Source: Endocalyx cinctus
Lineage: Eukaryota > Ascomycota > Sordariomycetes > Amphisphaeriales > Apiosporaceae
DNA: 64,000 nt
Direction of reading: 5' to 3'
NCBI GenBank assembly: GCA_001600455.1
Contig: BCKC01000001.1
Span: forward strand, 5,048,441 to 5,112,440
In this document: piece after piece, positions 34,940 through 46,889 of the stretch
Position numbering within the stretch: position 1 is the first letter of the stretch
Layout: every line of letters begins with the position of its first letter
The notes under the pieces: model-generated
Database searches by the model: none
Seen by the model: only the letters and a program-made list of their open reading frames with translations
What the model was told of the DNA's origin: nothing
Position numbers and translations under genes: made by a program

Positions 34940-35271
34940 CATTCATTTTCTCGCATATTACTATTCATTACCTTCTGAAACCGATGTGTGACCGTCCTGT
35001 TTGACAAGGAGAAGTCATGAAGCTGATTTCCCAAAAACGTGGAGGTCAACATGCCGGTTTTCAAAATTCCAAATTGAAGTTCGATTGGTGAACTAGTCAC
35101 CGCGGAAACCTCAGCGATTCCCGCAAAGCTGGTCCCAGACCTCGAGGATCTTGATTCCTTAGACTCTGGCATACCCACTTCATTCACAGATGCAAAAACG
35201 TCTGGCAGTTTTTCTGATCAGCCCGTGTACCCTGATCCTCAGACTGTGATGATACCCATCGCTGGAAACTA
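34940..35271 (+). pseudogene. Coding-like remnant, unrecognised
   Basis: One forward frame carries a protein-like segment, VTAETSAIPAKLVPDLEDLD followed by SLDSGIPTSFTDAKTSGSFS and DPQTVMIPIAGN, ending in TAA at 35269–35271. Upstream in the same frame are VEVNMPVFKIPN and VTVLFDKEKS, interrupted by three TGA codons. TGA in place of TGG or CGA would fit G:C to A:T decay. I do not recognise the family. Confidence 0.35.
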
Positions 35272-35909
35272 ATATACCACAAGACTAAATATCACACATT
35301 CTGCGTTAATCCAGTCTTATTATATATCAAACTATTTAGTAGACAATGCATACTTTGTATGTCTATCACAATGCCTAAGGTAAATGGGAATTTCACTATA
35401 CCGTAACCCCTTAGCCCCTTTAACTCAAGTTCAACCGTTTTATAGACCGTTTTAAAGACTGCAGTTTGCATAACTTTCACGTAAAATATACAGTAGCTCA
35501 GCTGCTCAGCCACCCAGCCCACCAAACTACATAGTAAGTAAGAATGGACTATATGTATGCCAAGCCAGAGCAAAAGCGGCGATACTAAAAATACGCTGAC
35601 CTGATTTGGGGTCATTTGTACTACCTACCACCTGGCATCCATGGATAGGTAGTAATTCCTACTCCGTACAGCTCCTCAAATATTTTAGTAAGTAATGAAG
35701 TTCATTCTAACAGTATTCCCAAGGATGAGTATTTCATGACTGAGCATGATTCTTGATATATATATATATACTGCTCAGTTTGATCTGAGCATCATGAGTT
35801 GCATTAATCATCTTACAAATCAACTATATTCATCGTCAGCGTAGAACGATGACCGGATTTCCTTAGCCTCGAATTTGCTCAGCCTGGTGGGAAAAGGCCC
35901 AATTTCTTA
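35272..35909. other. Intergenic
   Basis: AT-rich, with a short (TA)n run near 35756–35770. The open frame on the minus strand at 35292–35615 has no domain or motif. Confidence 0.55.
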
Positions 35910-36476
35910 ATGACCAGCAACGATGACTTCCAGTCTACTGACGCGTCGTCTCCCAGCGGAGAAATTACACAATTAGCCTCCGAAGCTATGAAAGGGGATC
36001 TGCAAAGGACAAATTTCCACGCTACCGTATTATATTCTCCTAACGTAGCAATTCTATTCTTTCAATACAGATATATGTATCACCGGATCAGAATGCATGG
36101 CACAATAAAATAAATCAAGTACCTTTTGAAAAATCGAGATTCAGATGACGCCATGTTGCTGCCCTAGTTCAAAATATTGGATACTCCACGTCCACGAGTG
36201 GTGAATGATATCTTTTCGGGTTGGAGAAAGAAGTTGGGTCTCCACGCCAGCGGTTTTTTATCCGACGCTAGGAAATATTTCAACCATAAACCGCACCTGC
36301 ATGGCCTGGTGAGAAAACCAATGATCAACTTCAAAAATGTGTATACATGGATGGACGAGGAGTTTAGGAATTCATCAGCGGGAGTAGCCAGGTTACTCAA
36401 ATGCTTTCTTCCGTTCAACCAGTACTTCGGTCAACCTACTTTCTTTTTCCAGAGGTTCACTGCTGTACACGGGTGA
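35910..36476 (+). pseudogene. Possible small gene or gene remnant
   Basis: An ATG at 35910 opens a 39-codon frame (MTSNDDFQSTDASSPSGEIT onward). A 44-bp candidate intron at 36027–36070 has a GTATTA donor, a CTAAC branch and a CAATACAG end, and joins in frame to IYVSPDQNAWHNKINQVPFE, stopping at 36148. Immediately after, another frame (about 36174–36476) reads NDIFSGWRKKLGLHASGFLS and FKNVYTWMDEEFRNSSAGVA. All three pieces look protein-like, so a broken gene is likelier than a 64-residue protein. Family unknown. Confidence 0.3.
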
Positions 36477-37741
36477 TGATATGTATATATGTAACGATTA
36501 CCTTACGTGTAGGGGACAACTTCTATTTACAGCATCTCAGTTGTACTCTGCACTATGAGACATGATTTCAAGGGACAGGGGTGCCCGACTTGTATCATAT
36601 CATAAAGAAGCAATGAAGTTGAAGTAAGAGAGGAAGGAAAGAAGGGTGTCCGTGATGTGGAATGTTCGCCGTGCATGGTCCAATATAAATAACTCATGTT
36701 CAGACCAAGGAGCCTTAAAAAAAGTTTTATATACAGAAGAAAGGGGGAGAAAGAAATAAGGATTGTGAAGAGAGGCAAAGGGAAAACCCGAGGGGGGTAA
36801 GAGGCTATATGTGAGCAGTCGTTCGTATCAGTAGATATGAATCCTCCAAAGGATTAATCGTGCTTTACCCGTATTTCTACTCTGTAATAAATGAAACAGA
36901 TTGATCCCGTATGTTCGACCAGATAAAACTATGCTTGCAAGAAGATAGATATTATCCTGCAATCGAATAAGAAGGGCTTGGTTTCATTTGTTCTTTGTCT
37001 CCAGACCACGTCAATTTTTGTCAACAGTCAGTGAAGTCTATGGACAATTCAGGCAGACGTAAGCGTAACGGGTACTGCTTAGCAGCTTAGGTAACAATGT
37101 AATAGGTATTGATTCTTTGATATAATACTGTTACTAGGTACTTCTTAGCCCCATAACAGTACTGTACTACGGGTCTGAGTGTAGGTGCGTAGGTACTGTA
37201 ACACATTCTAAAGTTACCTGTATTATCCCCTAATATAGTGAAGTGGCAGATAGAGAAAAGTCAATTCAACATCCGTCTGCTTTAGGATTGGCTCACCTTG
37301 CTTCTTACCTCACACCTTTAAGGCAAAGGACAAGAAAATGGTAACAGTAGCAACGACAATTCATCCTATCACACTATGACCAAAAGCAGTTTGTTCCCTC
37401 CCTCAACTCACCTTCCGACCTCCTTCTCCTCCTCCTCTTCGTCATCTGCTCTATCTCCCTTACTCTAAACCTTTTTTATTATATTCTCATTATTTATTAT
37501 TTATCCATCTTTCTTTCTTCCTTCTTCTGACCGCACCAGTTGTTTGGAAGACCTCGCTTCCTTCACGTAAATATCTTGACTTGCTTTTTCTTCCTTGGGT
37601 TATTCCTCCTCGCCTAGGCTAGCGGAAGCACACCGACAAATTATCTATTTGTTACAAAAAGAAAATCGGAAAGAGAGGGAAAGAAGAAGAAATTTTATAA
37701 CAATAATAAGAAAAACATTACCCGATGCTACGATAATTCCA
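36477..37741. other. Intergenic
   Basis: No supportable gene. The right-hand 450 bp are pyrimidine-rich (runs of CTCCTCCTC and TTCTTTC), typical of fungal promoters, and belong to the gene at 37742. CCTAGG/GTAGGTA motifs cluster at 37130–37200. Confidence 0.55.
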
Positions 37742-38783
37742 ATGCCTTCAGTGACGCAGCAGCAGTCACCCATCTTCTCATCGAGTAAGAAGCGACGGCG
37801 GGAGGAGGGCGTTGAGACCGGCCAGGTTCAGGTTCATGTGCCATTGTACGTCAAAACCGATGGATTCCATCACCACAATCGCCCACCGCATCCGAGAGGA
37901 CCGTAGTGTTTCCCATAGATCATATTTGCTAATGAGTGGCCATCAATACAGTAACAGTCACGCCCATTCAAGCGAGTCTCTACTCTCCGCCGACCACAAC
38001 AATGAACGGTTTATATATTCCCCGAACCACGATAGGGTTCTCCCCTTACCTTTTGAAAAGGTCAGCAACCTGCCGCGGATGATAATGCCGTTACCGTTAC
38101 CGATGAACAAACGATTTCGGTTCGACGAGAACCATAAACCAGACATATTACCTCATCAGTCTCGGTCACAAAACGATCATAACAGCACATCACCATTGTC
38201 GCCGTCGGATGGAAGCAACCATTATAATAGCATAACACCTCTAGATCAACACCACAGCCAATCATATTTCTCGCACGCACATCCAACGCCACCCCTTTCA
38301 CCGCAATCCAGGCCCGCGGCAAGTCGAACCAGTACGTCGTCAGCGTTACTAAATCCTTGCCACATCTGTCACCGCAAGCCGACCAAGAAGTCGGACCTAG
38401 ACTCGTTTGCCCACTGCATGGGTTGCGGAGAGAGGACGTGTTTCGTGTGCATACGGGAATGTCAGGGGTGGTCGTCTGGTAATAAGTTTGAGAGAAGACA
38501 TAGCCACTTCCATCCACCTCAGGAGGACGAAGATGTAGAAGTGCATGACCTATCAGCTTCTTTTACCATGCAAGATGTAGACGACGATAATATCGATGAG
38601 CGTAGGGAGCAGAACGCGGATACTCGATTAAATAAAGGCGAGAACGGAGGCAGGAGGGAAGACACAGGCTGGTGGACGGGACGGGCTCATCGCAACGTCG
38701 TCTGCAGTCGGTGCTGCGTCGAGCGCGGCAGCGAAGGCGATGTCGTCTGTCTTGGGTGCCTGGCTTATATTGAAGGGACATAA
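37742..38783 (+). CDS. Hypothetical protein with a Cys-rich, probably zinc-binding segment
   Basis: Proposed model: exons 37742–37845 and 37952–38783, 311 residues, with an intron having a GTACGT donor and a GCTAATG branch near CAATACAG. Exon 1 gives MPSVTQQQSPIFSSSKKRRR, a possible nuclear localisation signal. The middle is H/S/P-rich and disordered. A metal-binding pattern follows: CHICHRKPTKKSD, then HCMGCGERTCFVCIRECQGW, and after an acidic linker CSRCCVERG and CLGCLAY near the C-terminus, six or more CxxC pairs in total. The arrangement suggests a RING- or treble-clef-like zinc domain split by a disordered insert. I do not recognise a named family. An alternative start in exon 2 frame (ATG at 37932) is possible. 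Confidence 0.65.
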
Positions 38784-39800
38784 AGAAACGACGTCTTATA
38801 CCGCCCTTCGTCCTCCCTTCTTCTATCGACGTCGTGCATATATTCGCGGCCTATTTATACACCAAAGATACATATTTGCTCCTCACATGAAACGACCCAT
38901 AAAACAGCAAGGATGAAGAAAAACCAAACCGCTATATCGTACATACACACGTCCATACGTATACGCATATACATATCTTGTCATTCCCGGCGCACGCATC
39001 CATCATTATTACCGTATTTGCCCCATCGTCTATTTTTTAGGGCTTGGCAAGGAGAAAAAGAGACTAAGAGAAAAAGGAGTTTTTTTTACGTTTCTGTTTT
39101 CAAATTAATGTATTATACCCCCCATAACACCCCTTATTTTATTTTTTATTTTTATTTATTTTCACGAACTCGAGCTTTTGCGTCTATAGAGGAAGGAGAA
39201 AGAGAACTAGATTCTAGTTCGTATGAGCATAGGGTTATCAATAAAGTCAACATCATCTGGGATGCTAATATTCTGGAGCCGAGTATAATGACGGTGGTGG
39301 TGATTTTTATAATAGATTAGATAGAAAGAGCCCCCCTCCGTTTAAGGAGGTTCTTACCGCACATTGGTCTCGCATTTCCGTTCAACTCATGTAGATATGT
39401 CTATTCACATAATCCCAAAGTTCTGTTGTATGAATTTGTCTTCTTGTTACGTAAAAGTTCGGTTTCTTGTAGTTTGTCTCTTTCTCCAATGCAGGTTCAC
39501 AGAGAGAGGCTTGTTGTGTACATATCGCTCATTACTCGAAGTCCCAGCTTAGGAAGATTCATCTTCTAGCCAACTCCATGCTTACAATGGTGGTAGAAGA
39601 CTGATATCTTTAACCAGTTGGTAGTCAGGACAACTCAGCTGTAGCGAAATCCTAAACGTTTTTTTTTTTATTGTTTTCAATTGTCGTGCCTAAATATGTC
39701 CAACAGTGTAATATACATATACGACAACACACGACCTTTTTTTTTCCTTTCCCCTTTCATGAAACCCCATCGTTTGTTCTCCTTCATACGCCCTGACGCC
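38784..39800. other. Intergenic between convergent genes
   Basis: Should contain the 3' UTRs of the Cys-rich gene and the quinone oxidoreductase. T- and A-rich tracts and short random frames only. Confidence 0.6.
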
Positions 39801-41195
39801 TTATTTCGTCGGATCAATCAACAACTTCCCCGTCGTCTTCCTCGACTGCAGATCCGACTGAGCCCTCGCCGCCTCCGACAGCGGATACACCTCGTGAACG
39901 GTCAGATCCCACTTACTCTTCTGTATGAAGTCGAACAGCTCATCCGCGTACTTGACGAACTCGTCCCGCGTCGCGACGTAATTGTACAGCGTAGGACGCA
40001 TCAACTTCGCGTTCGTGCTCGCGAGCCGCGCGATCGTCACGGGGGGAACCGCGCCCGAAGCGTTTCCGAACGAGACCATGGTCCCTTTTCTCGCGACGAG
40101 GCTCAAGCTCAGGTCGAACGTCGCTTTCCCGACGCCGTCGAACACGGCGACGCAGCCCTTCCCGCCCGTCAGCTCCATGACTTTCTCCTTGACGAGGTCC
40201 GGCTTCAGCTCGGACCCGTAGTTGACGACGTGCTCGGCGCCGTTCTCGAGCGCCAGGGCGACTTTGGCGTCGGTGCTGGCGGTCCCGATGGCGCGCGCGC
40301 CGACGGCGCTCAGAAGCCGGCAGAGCCAGATCCCGGTGCCGCCGGCGGCCGCGTGCACGAGGACCCAGTCGCCCTTCTGCACCGGGTGCGCCTCGCGGAT
40401 CAGGGTCAGGGCCGTTAACCCTTGGGTGAGCGAGCCGCACGCGACGTCGGTGCCGACCCCGTCGGGGATCTTGGCCGTCTTGATCGCCGGGACCGACGAG
40501 TACTCGGCGTACGTCTTCTCCGCGAGCGAAGCGACCCGGTCCCCAACCGCGAGGCCGTACGTCTCCCCCGGTCCGAGGGCCACGACGGTGCCGGCCGTCT
40601 CGCGTCCGAGGATATAGGGGAAGTGCGGTGCCGGGTAGAGGCCGGAGCGGTAATAGCTATAATTGTTTTAGTATGAATAGGAGAAAAGTATTTGTTCTAG
40701 AAAGGTATAAAATAAACAGTATCATATGTAGGAGAGAAGAACACCAGATAGATCTCGAGAGGGAAAATGAATCACCAATGGACCGAATATCTTAAGAGTT
40801 GTGCATTCTATTGAATGGAGCGTAATCAGCTGCACATAAAAAAGCATTACTTACGTATCGATGAAATTAACGCCAACGGACTCGTTCTTGACGAGAACTT
40901 GGCCGTCTGCCGGCACCGGAACGGGCAGATCCGTCTTGAGTTCGAGAACCTCGACACCACCCGTCTTCTCAATGATAATACCCTTCATAGTGGCGGGTAC
41001 GGAGGAAGGATTGGTAGCAGAAGCCATGTTGCGGACTAATGTTATCGGTCTCCGAGTTGCACTTATTTGTAGTTGGTGTAATGATGTTATAGGAGTGAGG
41101 GAGAAAGCAGTTCTACTCGATAATACTCTTAGCTGTGGCGATAATTTACTGGGCGAGAGTAAAAAACCAGTCAAAGAAGCGAATCTGAAAGACAT
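39801..41195 (-). CDS. Zeta-crystallin-type NADPH:quinone oxidoreductase
   Basis: Zinc-free medium-chain dehydrogenase that transfers hydride from NADPH to quinones or other electrophiles, as yeast Zta1 does. Two exons: 41195 or 41027 to 40855, and 40656–39801. The internal ATG at 41027 (MASATNPSSVPATMKGIIIE) gives 342 residues, the usual family length. The ATG at 41195 adds 56 residues that are rich in R, S and L, lack acidic residues and look like a mitochondrial presequence, so two isoforms are possible. GroES-like part: VNFIDTYYRSGLYP and YILGRETAGTV. Nucleotide-binding part: WVLVHAAAGGTGIWLCRLLS (His159 region of the short form), then HVVNYGSE and VFDGVGKATFDLS. C-terminus TTGKLLIDPTK is typical. 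Confidence 0.93.
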
Positions 41196-41850
41196 ATAAA
41201 ATAATATAGATAAATAGGAATGACTGTTAGTTTGTTTAGAAAATAATACTCACGAGCTTTGGCTATGAGTAAGCCCAAGCCCGTATTACATATATACCTA
41301 TACCTAGGTACTATACTCTCTTACAATGAATGAGGGGCTAACAAGATGGCGGGATATACCAGTCCCGGACGGTTAGCACGTCACTCGAATTGACGCCATT
41401 GATGGACAACCCCACCAAGATTATAAATCCCGGGAAATCCTTAACTCCCGGATCGGGGTATATTGATTCTCGGTACTTAACGCCGAGTATAAAGCAGACA
41501 TTTCTTCAAAGGGGTTAACAGGTTAATTTATCCATTGCAGTGTAGTTGCATTTCCTTGAATATAACTTCATCTTCTCGATATTCATGCTTAGGCATTTTG
41601 AACGTAAGTTAATAAATAAATCATATTTTACATGACGTATCAATGTATAGAAATGCCCGTGATCTCATGAATGGTAGTGGACTAGTAGGTGTTGGAAACC
41701 CCTCCAAATTGTAGATGTCATATCTTATTTTTATTTATTTTCTTCTTCATTAAGCGGTGTCTATAGCTGGGGAATTTGCTTTTCCTATCAACATGGCTTT
41801 GTAATCTTTACATGATCCAAGATGCCGATTCGATCTCCACCACTGGTGAA
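41196..41850. other. Intergenic between two minus-strand genes
   Basis: Promoter of the quinone oxidoreductase and 3' region of CCT4. A TACCTAGGTA palindrome lies at 41301–41310. Nothing else recognised. Confidence 0.6.
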
Positions 41851-43633
41851 CTACCGGGTTAGAGCAATATCGTCGATTCGGAGGATCATCTTGACCGTCT
41901 CGGCTGCGAGCTCTATAGCGCTCGTGCTGACTAGTAAGGGCTGTAGCACATTCTCCTTGGCAATGTTCGAGTTGACTCCTCCGCTCTTGATGCTGACACC
42001 GGCGTTCTTCTCTCCGATTTCGTGCCTATGCCTCAGGTCCGTCACCACCTTGATGCTATTTAACCCCGCGTTCTCGGCGAGTGTTGTAGGGATAACTTCG
42101 AGGGCATCAGCGAAGGCCTTCCAGCAGATAGACTCGGTTCCAGCGAGGGATCGAGCCTGCTTCGACAGCTGGGCTGCTATCTCAATCTCAGCAGCGCCAC
42201 CACCTGCGATAAGGGCCTTTTTCTTGACAAGACATCGGATGACACAAAGGGCATCGTGCAGCGACCGTTCAGCTTCATCGAGGATGAGGCTGTTGGCGCC
42301 ACGGCAGACCACCGATATCGTCTTGCCGGCAGACTTAGTTCCGGTCACCTTGACCATCCTGGCGCCGTTAGATTGGGCCTCCTCCACTAAATCAGCTGTA
42401 CCAAGCTTGTCCTCGGTAAAAGAGTCGATGTCGGCGATCGGCTTGCAACCTGTAGATTTGCAGATAAACTCAACCTCGTCTCGTTCGATATCTTTTACGG
42501 CAAGGATGTTGAGCTTGGCAAGGAAGTGTAGAGATAGATCATTGACGGCGTCGCGGAGAATAGATTTCTGGATGAAAAGAACGTTACACTTGGCCTTCTT
42601 GATCTTCTTGACCATATTGAGAAGGTAAAGTCGCTCTTCCTTAACAATCTTGTCCATTTGACGGTAGTCGTTCACGGCAATTGTGTTTTCCATCTAAATC
42701 AGAGTATTAGCAAATATGTTATTTTTTTTAGGAGATAATACCGTTATAATGTAACTCACATCTGGCTTTGGCGGACTTAGCTGGAACTGGATCAGACCTA
42801 TCTTGGCCTTCTCCATTCTGATAGGACCACCTGCAGCTTTAATAACAGGTTGGGTAAGAACTAGGCCGTCAACAAGCTCGCTATCTTCTATTGTGCCTCC
42901 CACTTTCTTGATGATTCGAATGTTCTTCAAATCGACGTTGTCGGCGGTTTTAATATCTATCGTCTTGGTGACGGCGTTAACAGCCATGTCGCCGAGCAAG
43001 CCAGAGTACTGCGAAACGATCTTGGAGGACAGCGATGTGTTGGCGGCCTGTAGCAGGGTTGCCGTGTCGGAAAGAGCAACAGGTTGTGACATATCGTGAA
43101 GTATCTGAACGGCGGCGGCGGCAGCTCTCTGGAAAGATTCGGAAATAACGGAAGGGTGAATACCCTTGGACAATAAACGGTCGGCGGCACCCAATAAAGC
43201 ACCACAAATGACAACGACAGACGTCGTACCGTCACCAGCTTCCACATCTTGCGCAGCCGACAGGTTGACGAGCATCTTTGCGGTAGGATGCATGACCGAC
43301 ATACTCTTTAACATGGTATTTCCGTCGTTCGTGATTATCGTCTCTCCCTTTCCACTTCTAATCATCTTGTCCATACCTCGAGGACCTAAGGACGTTCTGA
43401 TGGCATCGGCGACAGCTAGCTTTAATTTAGCAACGAGTAATATCCGAATATCGGGGTTCGTAGCAGAACAAACCTCTTGCAGCAACAATGTTAGCTGACC
43501 GTACTGCTACGGGCTTCTCCTTATCCTATAAATTGTTAGATGAAGCTCTTGAGGGGTAGGGGGGTTTCTCGGTGTCACATACTCTAAAGGTAGCATTGCT
43601 GTTAGAGCCGCTGGGCGGCGCTGTAGTTGCCAT
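41851..43633 (-). CDS. cct4: T-complex protein 1 subunit delta (CCT4)
   Basis: Subunit of the cytosolic TRiC/CCT chaperonin, which folds actin, tubulin and WD40 proteins using ATP. Four exons join in frame: 43633–43583, 43525–43474, 43415–42760 and 42693–41851, giving 533 residues, the expected size. Visible marks: [36 protein letters not shown], the ATP-binding GDGTTSVVV (from residue 95), [61 protein letters not shown] and the C-terminal [10 protein letters not shown]. Delta-type features such as [20 protein letters not shown] distinguish it from other subunits. It is divergently paired with the proteasome ATPase Rpt1, 589 bp away. Confidence 0.97.
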
Positions 43634-44222
43634 ATTCTATATATTTTTTTTGCGAATAAACTAATATTCGTCGATTTAGAAGTTTTCGATGTCAAAAGAA
43701 TAAGAATTATTACACTACGTTTTATGTTGTGCTGGCTTCAGTGACAGGATCAATTGTCAATAAAGTTCACTTTGGGCATGGTATTGAAAGACCCCACGCA
43801 GGCTACAATAATTAATTTTTCTATCGATAATAGGTATACTTAGGTACCTGTGGCTGCTGTGGTAGCTTTAATGCAAGGCTATAGATTAACCATACCATTT
43901 ATAGTTAGATTTATTTTAGCTTAACTAAACTTGTACCTCAGAAAGTCCAGGCAAGCAGGCAGGCAGGCAGGCAGGCAAGGAGAGCTTATGCAACCTTTTG
44001 CTTGCCTGGCAGTTACGGGTTACTGTTACTAGTAGTATCGTACTGTAATCAACACCAAAGCATTTAACCTACTATCATCATCAACCTCCACGACTCCCAT
44101 TGCTAATATTTAAACCACCTACCAAATATCTCACGAGCCTTACCGTTTAATTCATTTTTTTTTTTTTTATATTCGTAATACGTTTTAATTTAGAATCAAA
44201 CAATAAATAACCTTTAGTCAAC
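43634..44222. promoter_or_regulatory. Shared divergent promoter of CCT4 and Rpt1
   Basis: The 589 bp between the two start codons must carry both promoters. It includes a (GGCA)n microsatellite at 43948–43980 and pyrimidine- and T-rich tracts just upstream of Rpt1. I did not find the yeast proteasome element GGTGGCAAA. Confidence 0.6.
43948..43980. repeat. (GGCA)n microsatellite
   Basis: About eight GGCA units with one imperfect copy at each end, located in the shared promoter. Confidence 0.9.
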
Positions 44223-45762
44223 ATGGTATGTGACGAGTAACTAATCCTACACAAGATTGAATACCGGAGATCCTCCACTCTCTCAACTTGAGCTTGAACT
44301 AATCATACCTTTTTTTTTTATTATATAGCCTTCCGCTACGGGGTCGAGTTGGGAGAAATACCAAAAAAACTATGCCGACGACGAAATAGAAGAGAAGAAG
44401 ATCACCCCGTTATCCGATGAGTACGTCGCTTAATCCCGATCCCTTCATACCTCTATATCTTAATAGTATACGTCACAAAAACAAACTGGTCGTTAAATAC
44501 AAAATGTACTTACCTCTTCCTCTTCGAAATCAAACAGAGATATCCAAGTCCTCAAAACATACGGTGCCGCCCCGTACGGCACGTCGATCAAGAACCTCGA
44601 GAAGCAGATCAAGGAGAAGCAGCAGAGCGTAGACGAGAAGATTGGCGTGAAAGAGTCGGATACGGGCCTGGCGCCGCCCCATCTCTGGGACGTGGCGGCG
44701 GACCGGCAGCGCATGTCGGAGGACCAGCCCTTGCAGGTGGCGCGGTGCACCAAGATAATCGCGGACGAGAAGGACGAGTCCAAGAGCAAGTACGTCATCA
44801 ACGTCAAGCAGATCGCCAAGTTCGTCGTCCAGCTGGGCGAGCGCGTGTCCCCGACCGACATCGAGGAGGGCATGCGCGTCGGCGTCGACCGGAACAAGTA
44901 CCAGATCCTCCTCCCCTTGCCGCCCAAGATCGACGCCAGCGTCACCATGATGACGGTCGAGGAAAAGCCCGACGTCACGTACGGAGACGTCGGCGGCTGC
45001 AAGGAGCAAGTCGAAAAGCTCAGAGAGGTCGTCGAGATGCCCTTACTGTCGCCCGAACGATTCGTTAACCTCGGTATCGACCCGCCGAAGGGTGCCTTGC
45101 TGTACGGCCCTCCCGGTACCGGAAAGACGCTGTGTGCTCGAGCCGTGGCGAACCGAACAGATGCTACTTTCATCCGTGTCATCGGTAGCGAGCTGGTCCA
45201 GAAATACGTTGGTGAGGGTGCGAGGATGGTACGAGAGCTTTTCGAAATGGCCCGGACGAAAAAGGCGTGCATCATCTTCTTCGACGAAATCGACGCCGTC
45301 GGTGGTGCCCGATTCGACGACGGTGCCGGCGGAGACAACGAAGTGCAGCGAACCATGTTGGAACTGATTACCCAACTAGACGGTTTCGACGCCCGAGGAA
45401 ACATCAAGGTTATGTTCGCCACGAACCGTCCCTCCACCTTAGACCCTGCCCTGATGAGACCCGGCCGAATCGATCGTAAGATCGAGTTCTCCCTACCCGA
45501 CCTCGAGGGTCGAGCCAACATCCTGCGGATCCACGCCAAGAGCATGTCGGTAGAGCGCGATATCCGATGGGAGCTCATCTCTCGTCTGTGCCCCAACGCT
45601 ACCGGTGCCGAGCTGCGCAGCGTGTGTACCGAGGCCGGTATGTTCGCCATCCGCGCCAGGAGAAAGGTTGCTTCGGAGAAGGATTTCCTGAGCGCCGTAG
45701 ACAAAGTTATTAAGGGAAACCTCAAGTTCAACTCGACCGCCACGTACATGCAATACAACTAA
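44223..45762 (+). CDS. rpt1: 26S proteasome regulatory subunit 7 (Rpt1, AAA ATPase)
   Basis: One of six ATPases of the 19S base that unfold substrates and open the 20S gate. Exons 44223–44225 (the ATG alone), 44329–44420 and 44538–45762 join in frame to 439 residues. The N-terminus ([20 protein letters not shown]) and coiled coil ([20 protein letters not shown]) precede an OB-like region. The AAA domain has Walker A GPPGTGKT (222–229), Walker [13 protein letters not shown], the pore-loop region [17 protein letters not shown] and arginine-finger segment [14 protein letters not shown]. The C-terminus is [11 protein letters not shown]. All catalytic residues are present. Nothing suggests a paralogue: the sequence matches Rpt1 rather than Rpt2–6 in its N-terminus and [20 protein letters not shown]. 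Confidence 0.97.
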
Positions 45763-46889
45763 AGAAAAGAAAGAGAAGAAAGAAAAAAGCACACACACTC
45801 TCTCTCTATTGGGCACCGTGGTCAGCGCTTTGGCGTTTCGAGTTGTTCGTCGTTCTTCTGTAATAAAATACCGAAGGAAAAGGGGGCTGTCCCCNTTTTT
45901 CTATTATATTGTACGAATAAAAACCACACAAGCCACAAAACCGAAAGTCACGAAAGGGAAGGGTAAATGGAGATGGGGTTAAAGAAATGTATTTATTTTT
46001 CGAATCAACATTCGCGAGGCGGCGTCGGATCTTTAACTTCCCTTTTCTATTTGACTTATTAGACAGAAAAGAGCAAACAAATCAAGAGGTTATGATGAGA
46101 AAAGTGAAAACCCTGACATATTATCTATCCCTCGTAACTATTCTCTATATTTCTCGAGTATCATATGTGTGTTTTGCCTAGGTGAGTCCAGTGAGTAGTA
46201 AGAGACCCGAGTGAATTAAACAGATTAGATGAATTCCCGTCGTTGACATATTGAAAACTTCAACCTCTTCGAAACCCATGTTTCTCTGACGACGCATCGA
46301 TGACCGTAACTTAGACGACGGGTGATATAAACGCATAGAAGAAAAAGAGGACAATCGAAAGACATCTTCACGTCTCTATTCATCACCAGATCATAGCAAA
46401 TCTTAGAATTTTCAATCCCATTTCTTTTATTTTAGTCTTGTGATTTTTTCCCCTACCTTGCCGAAAACTCCACCATACTGATTTATGTATCATCTATCTA
46501 TCTATCTATAGAGATGTAGAAGACAGAAAGAGAAAAGTGATTTGCAAACTTGGAAGAGATTATAATTTTCTTTTTTTTTTTTCTACTAGGTTAGGTATTC
46601 CATTTTTCTTTCTCCTTTTTTTTTTCTTTTTGATAATAACAAGACTTTGCAAGAGGGTTAAGAAAAAGATTAAAAAAAAAAATTCCATTCATAATCTACT
46701 CCTCCCGATACCGAAAAACGGGGGGTATAATACTACTTATACACACATATCTGCCATCTGGAAACCTTATTCGAGAAGAGACAAAAAGAGAAAAAGAACT
46801 GGTGATGGTGAATATAACCTCCCCAACGTAAGAGAGAAAAAAAGGAGGCTGAATCATATCCCTAGAGGATGGGCAAGGATAAACGAATC
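45763..46889. other. Intergenic between convergent genes
   Basis: 3' regions of Rpt1 and Arp9. Contains a single N at about 45895, a (CA/CT) run near 45790 and a (CTAT)n run near 46495. Open frames at 45987–46181 and 46537–46893 are low-complexity and are not supported. Confidence 0.6.

Noticed and set aside
41822..42628. Plus-strand open frame of 268 codons opposite CCT4
   Set aside because: Antisense shadow; CCT4 motifs are on the minus strand.
44493..45758. Long minus-strand open frame (421 codons) opposite Rpt1
   Set aside because: Shadow of a highly GC-biased coding exon; no domain and the plus strand encodes an unambiguous AAA ATPase.
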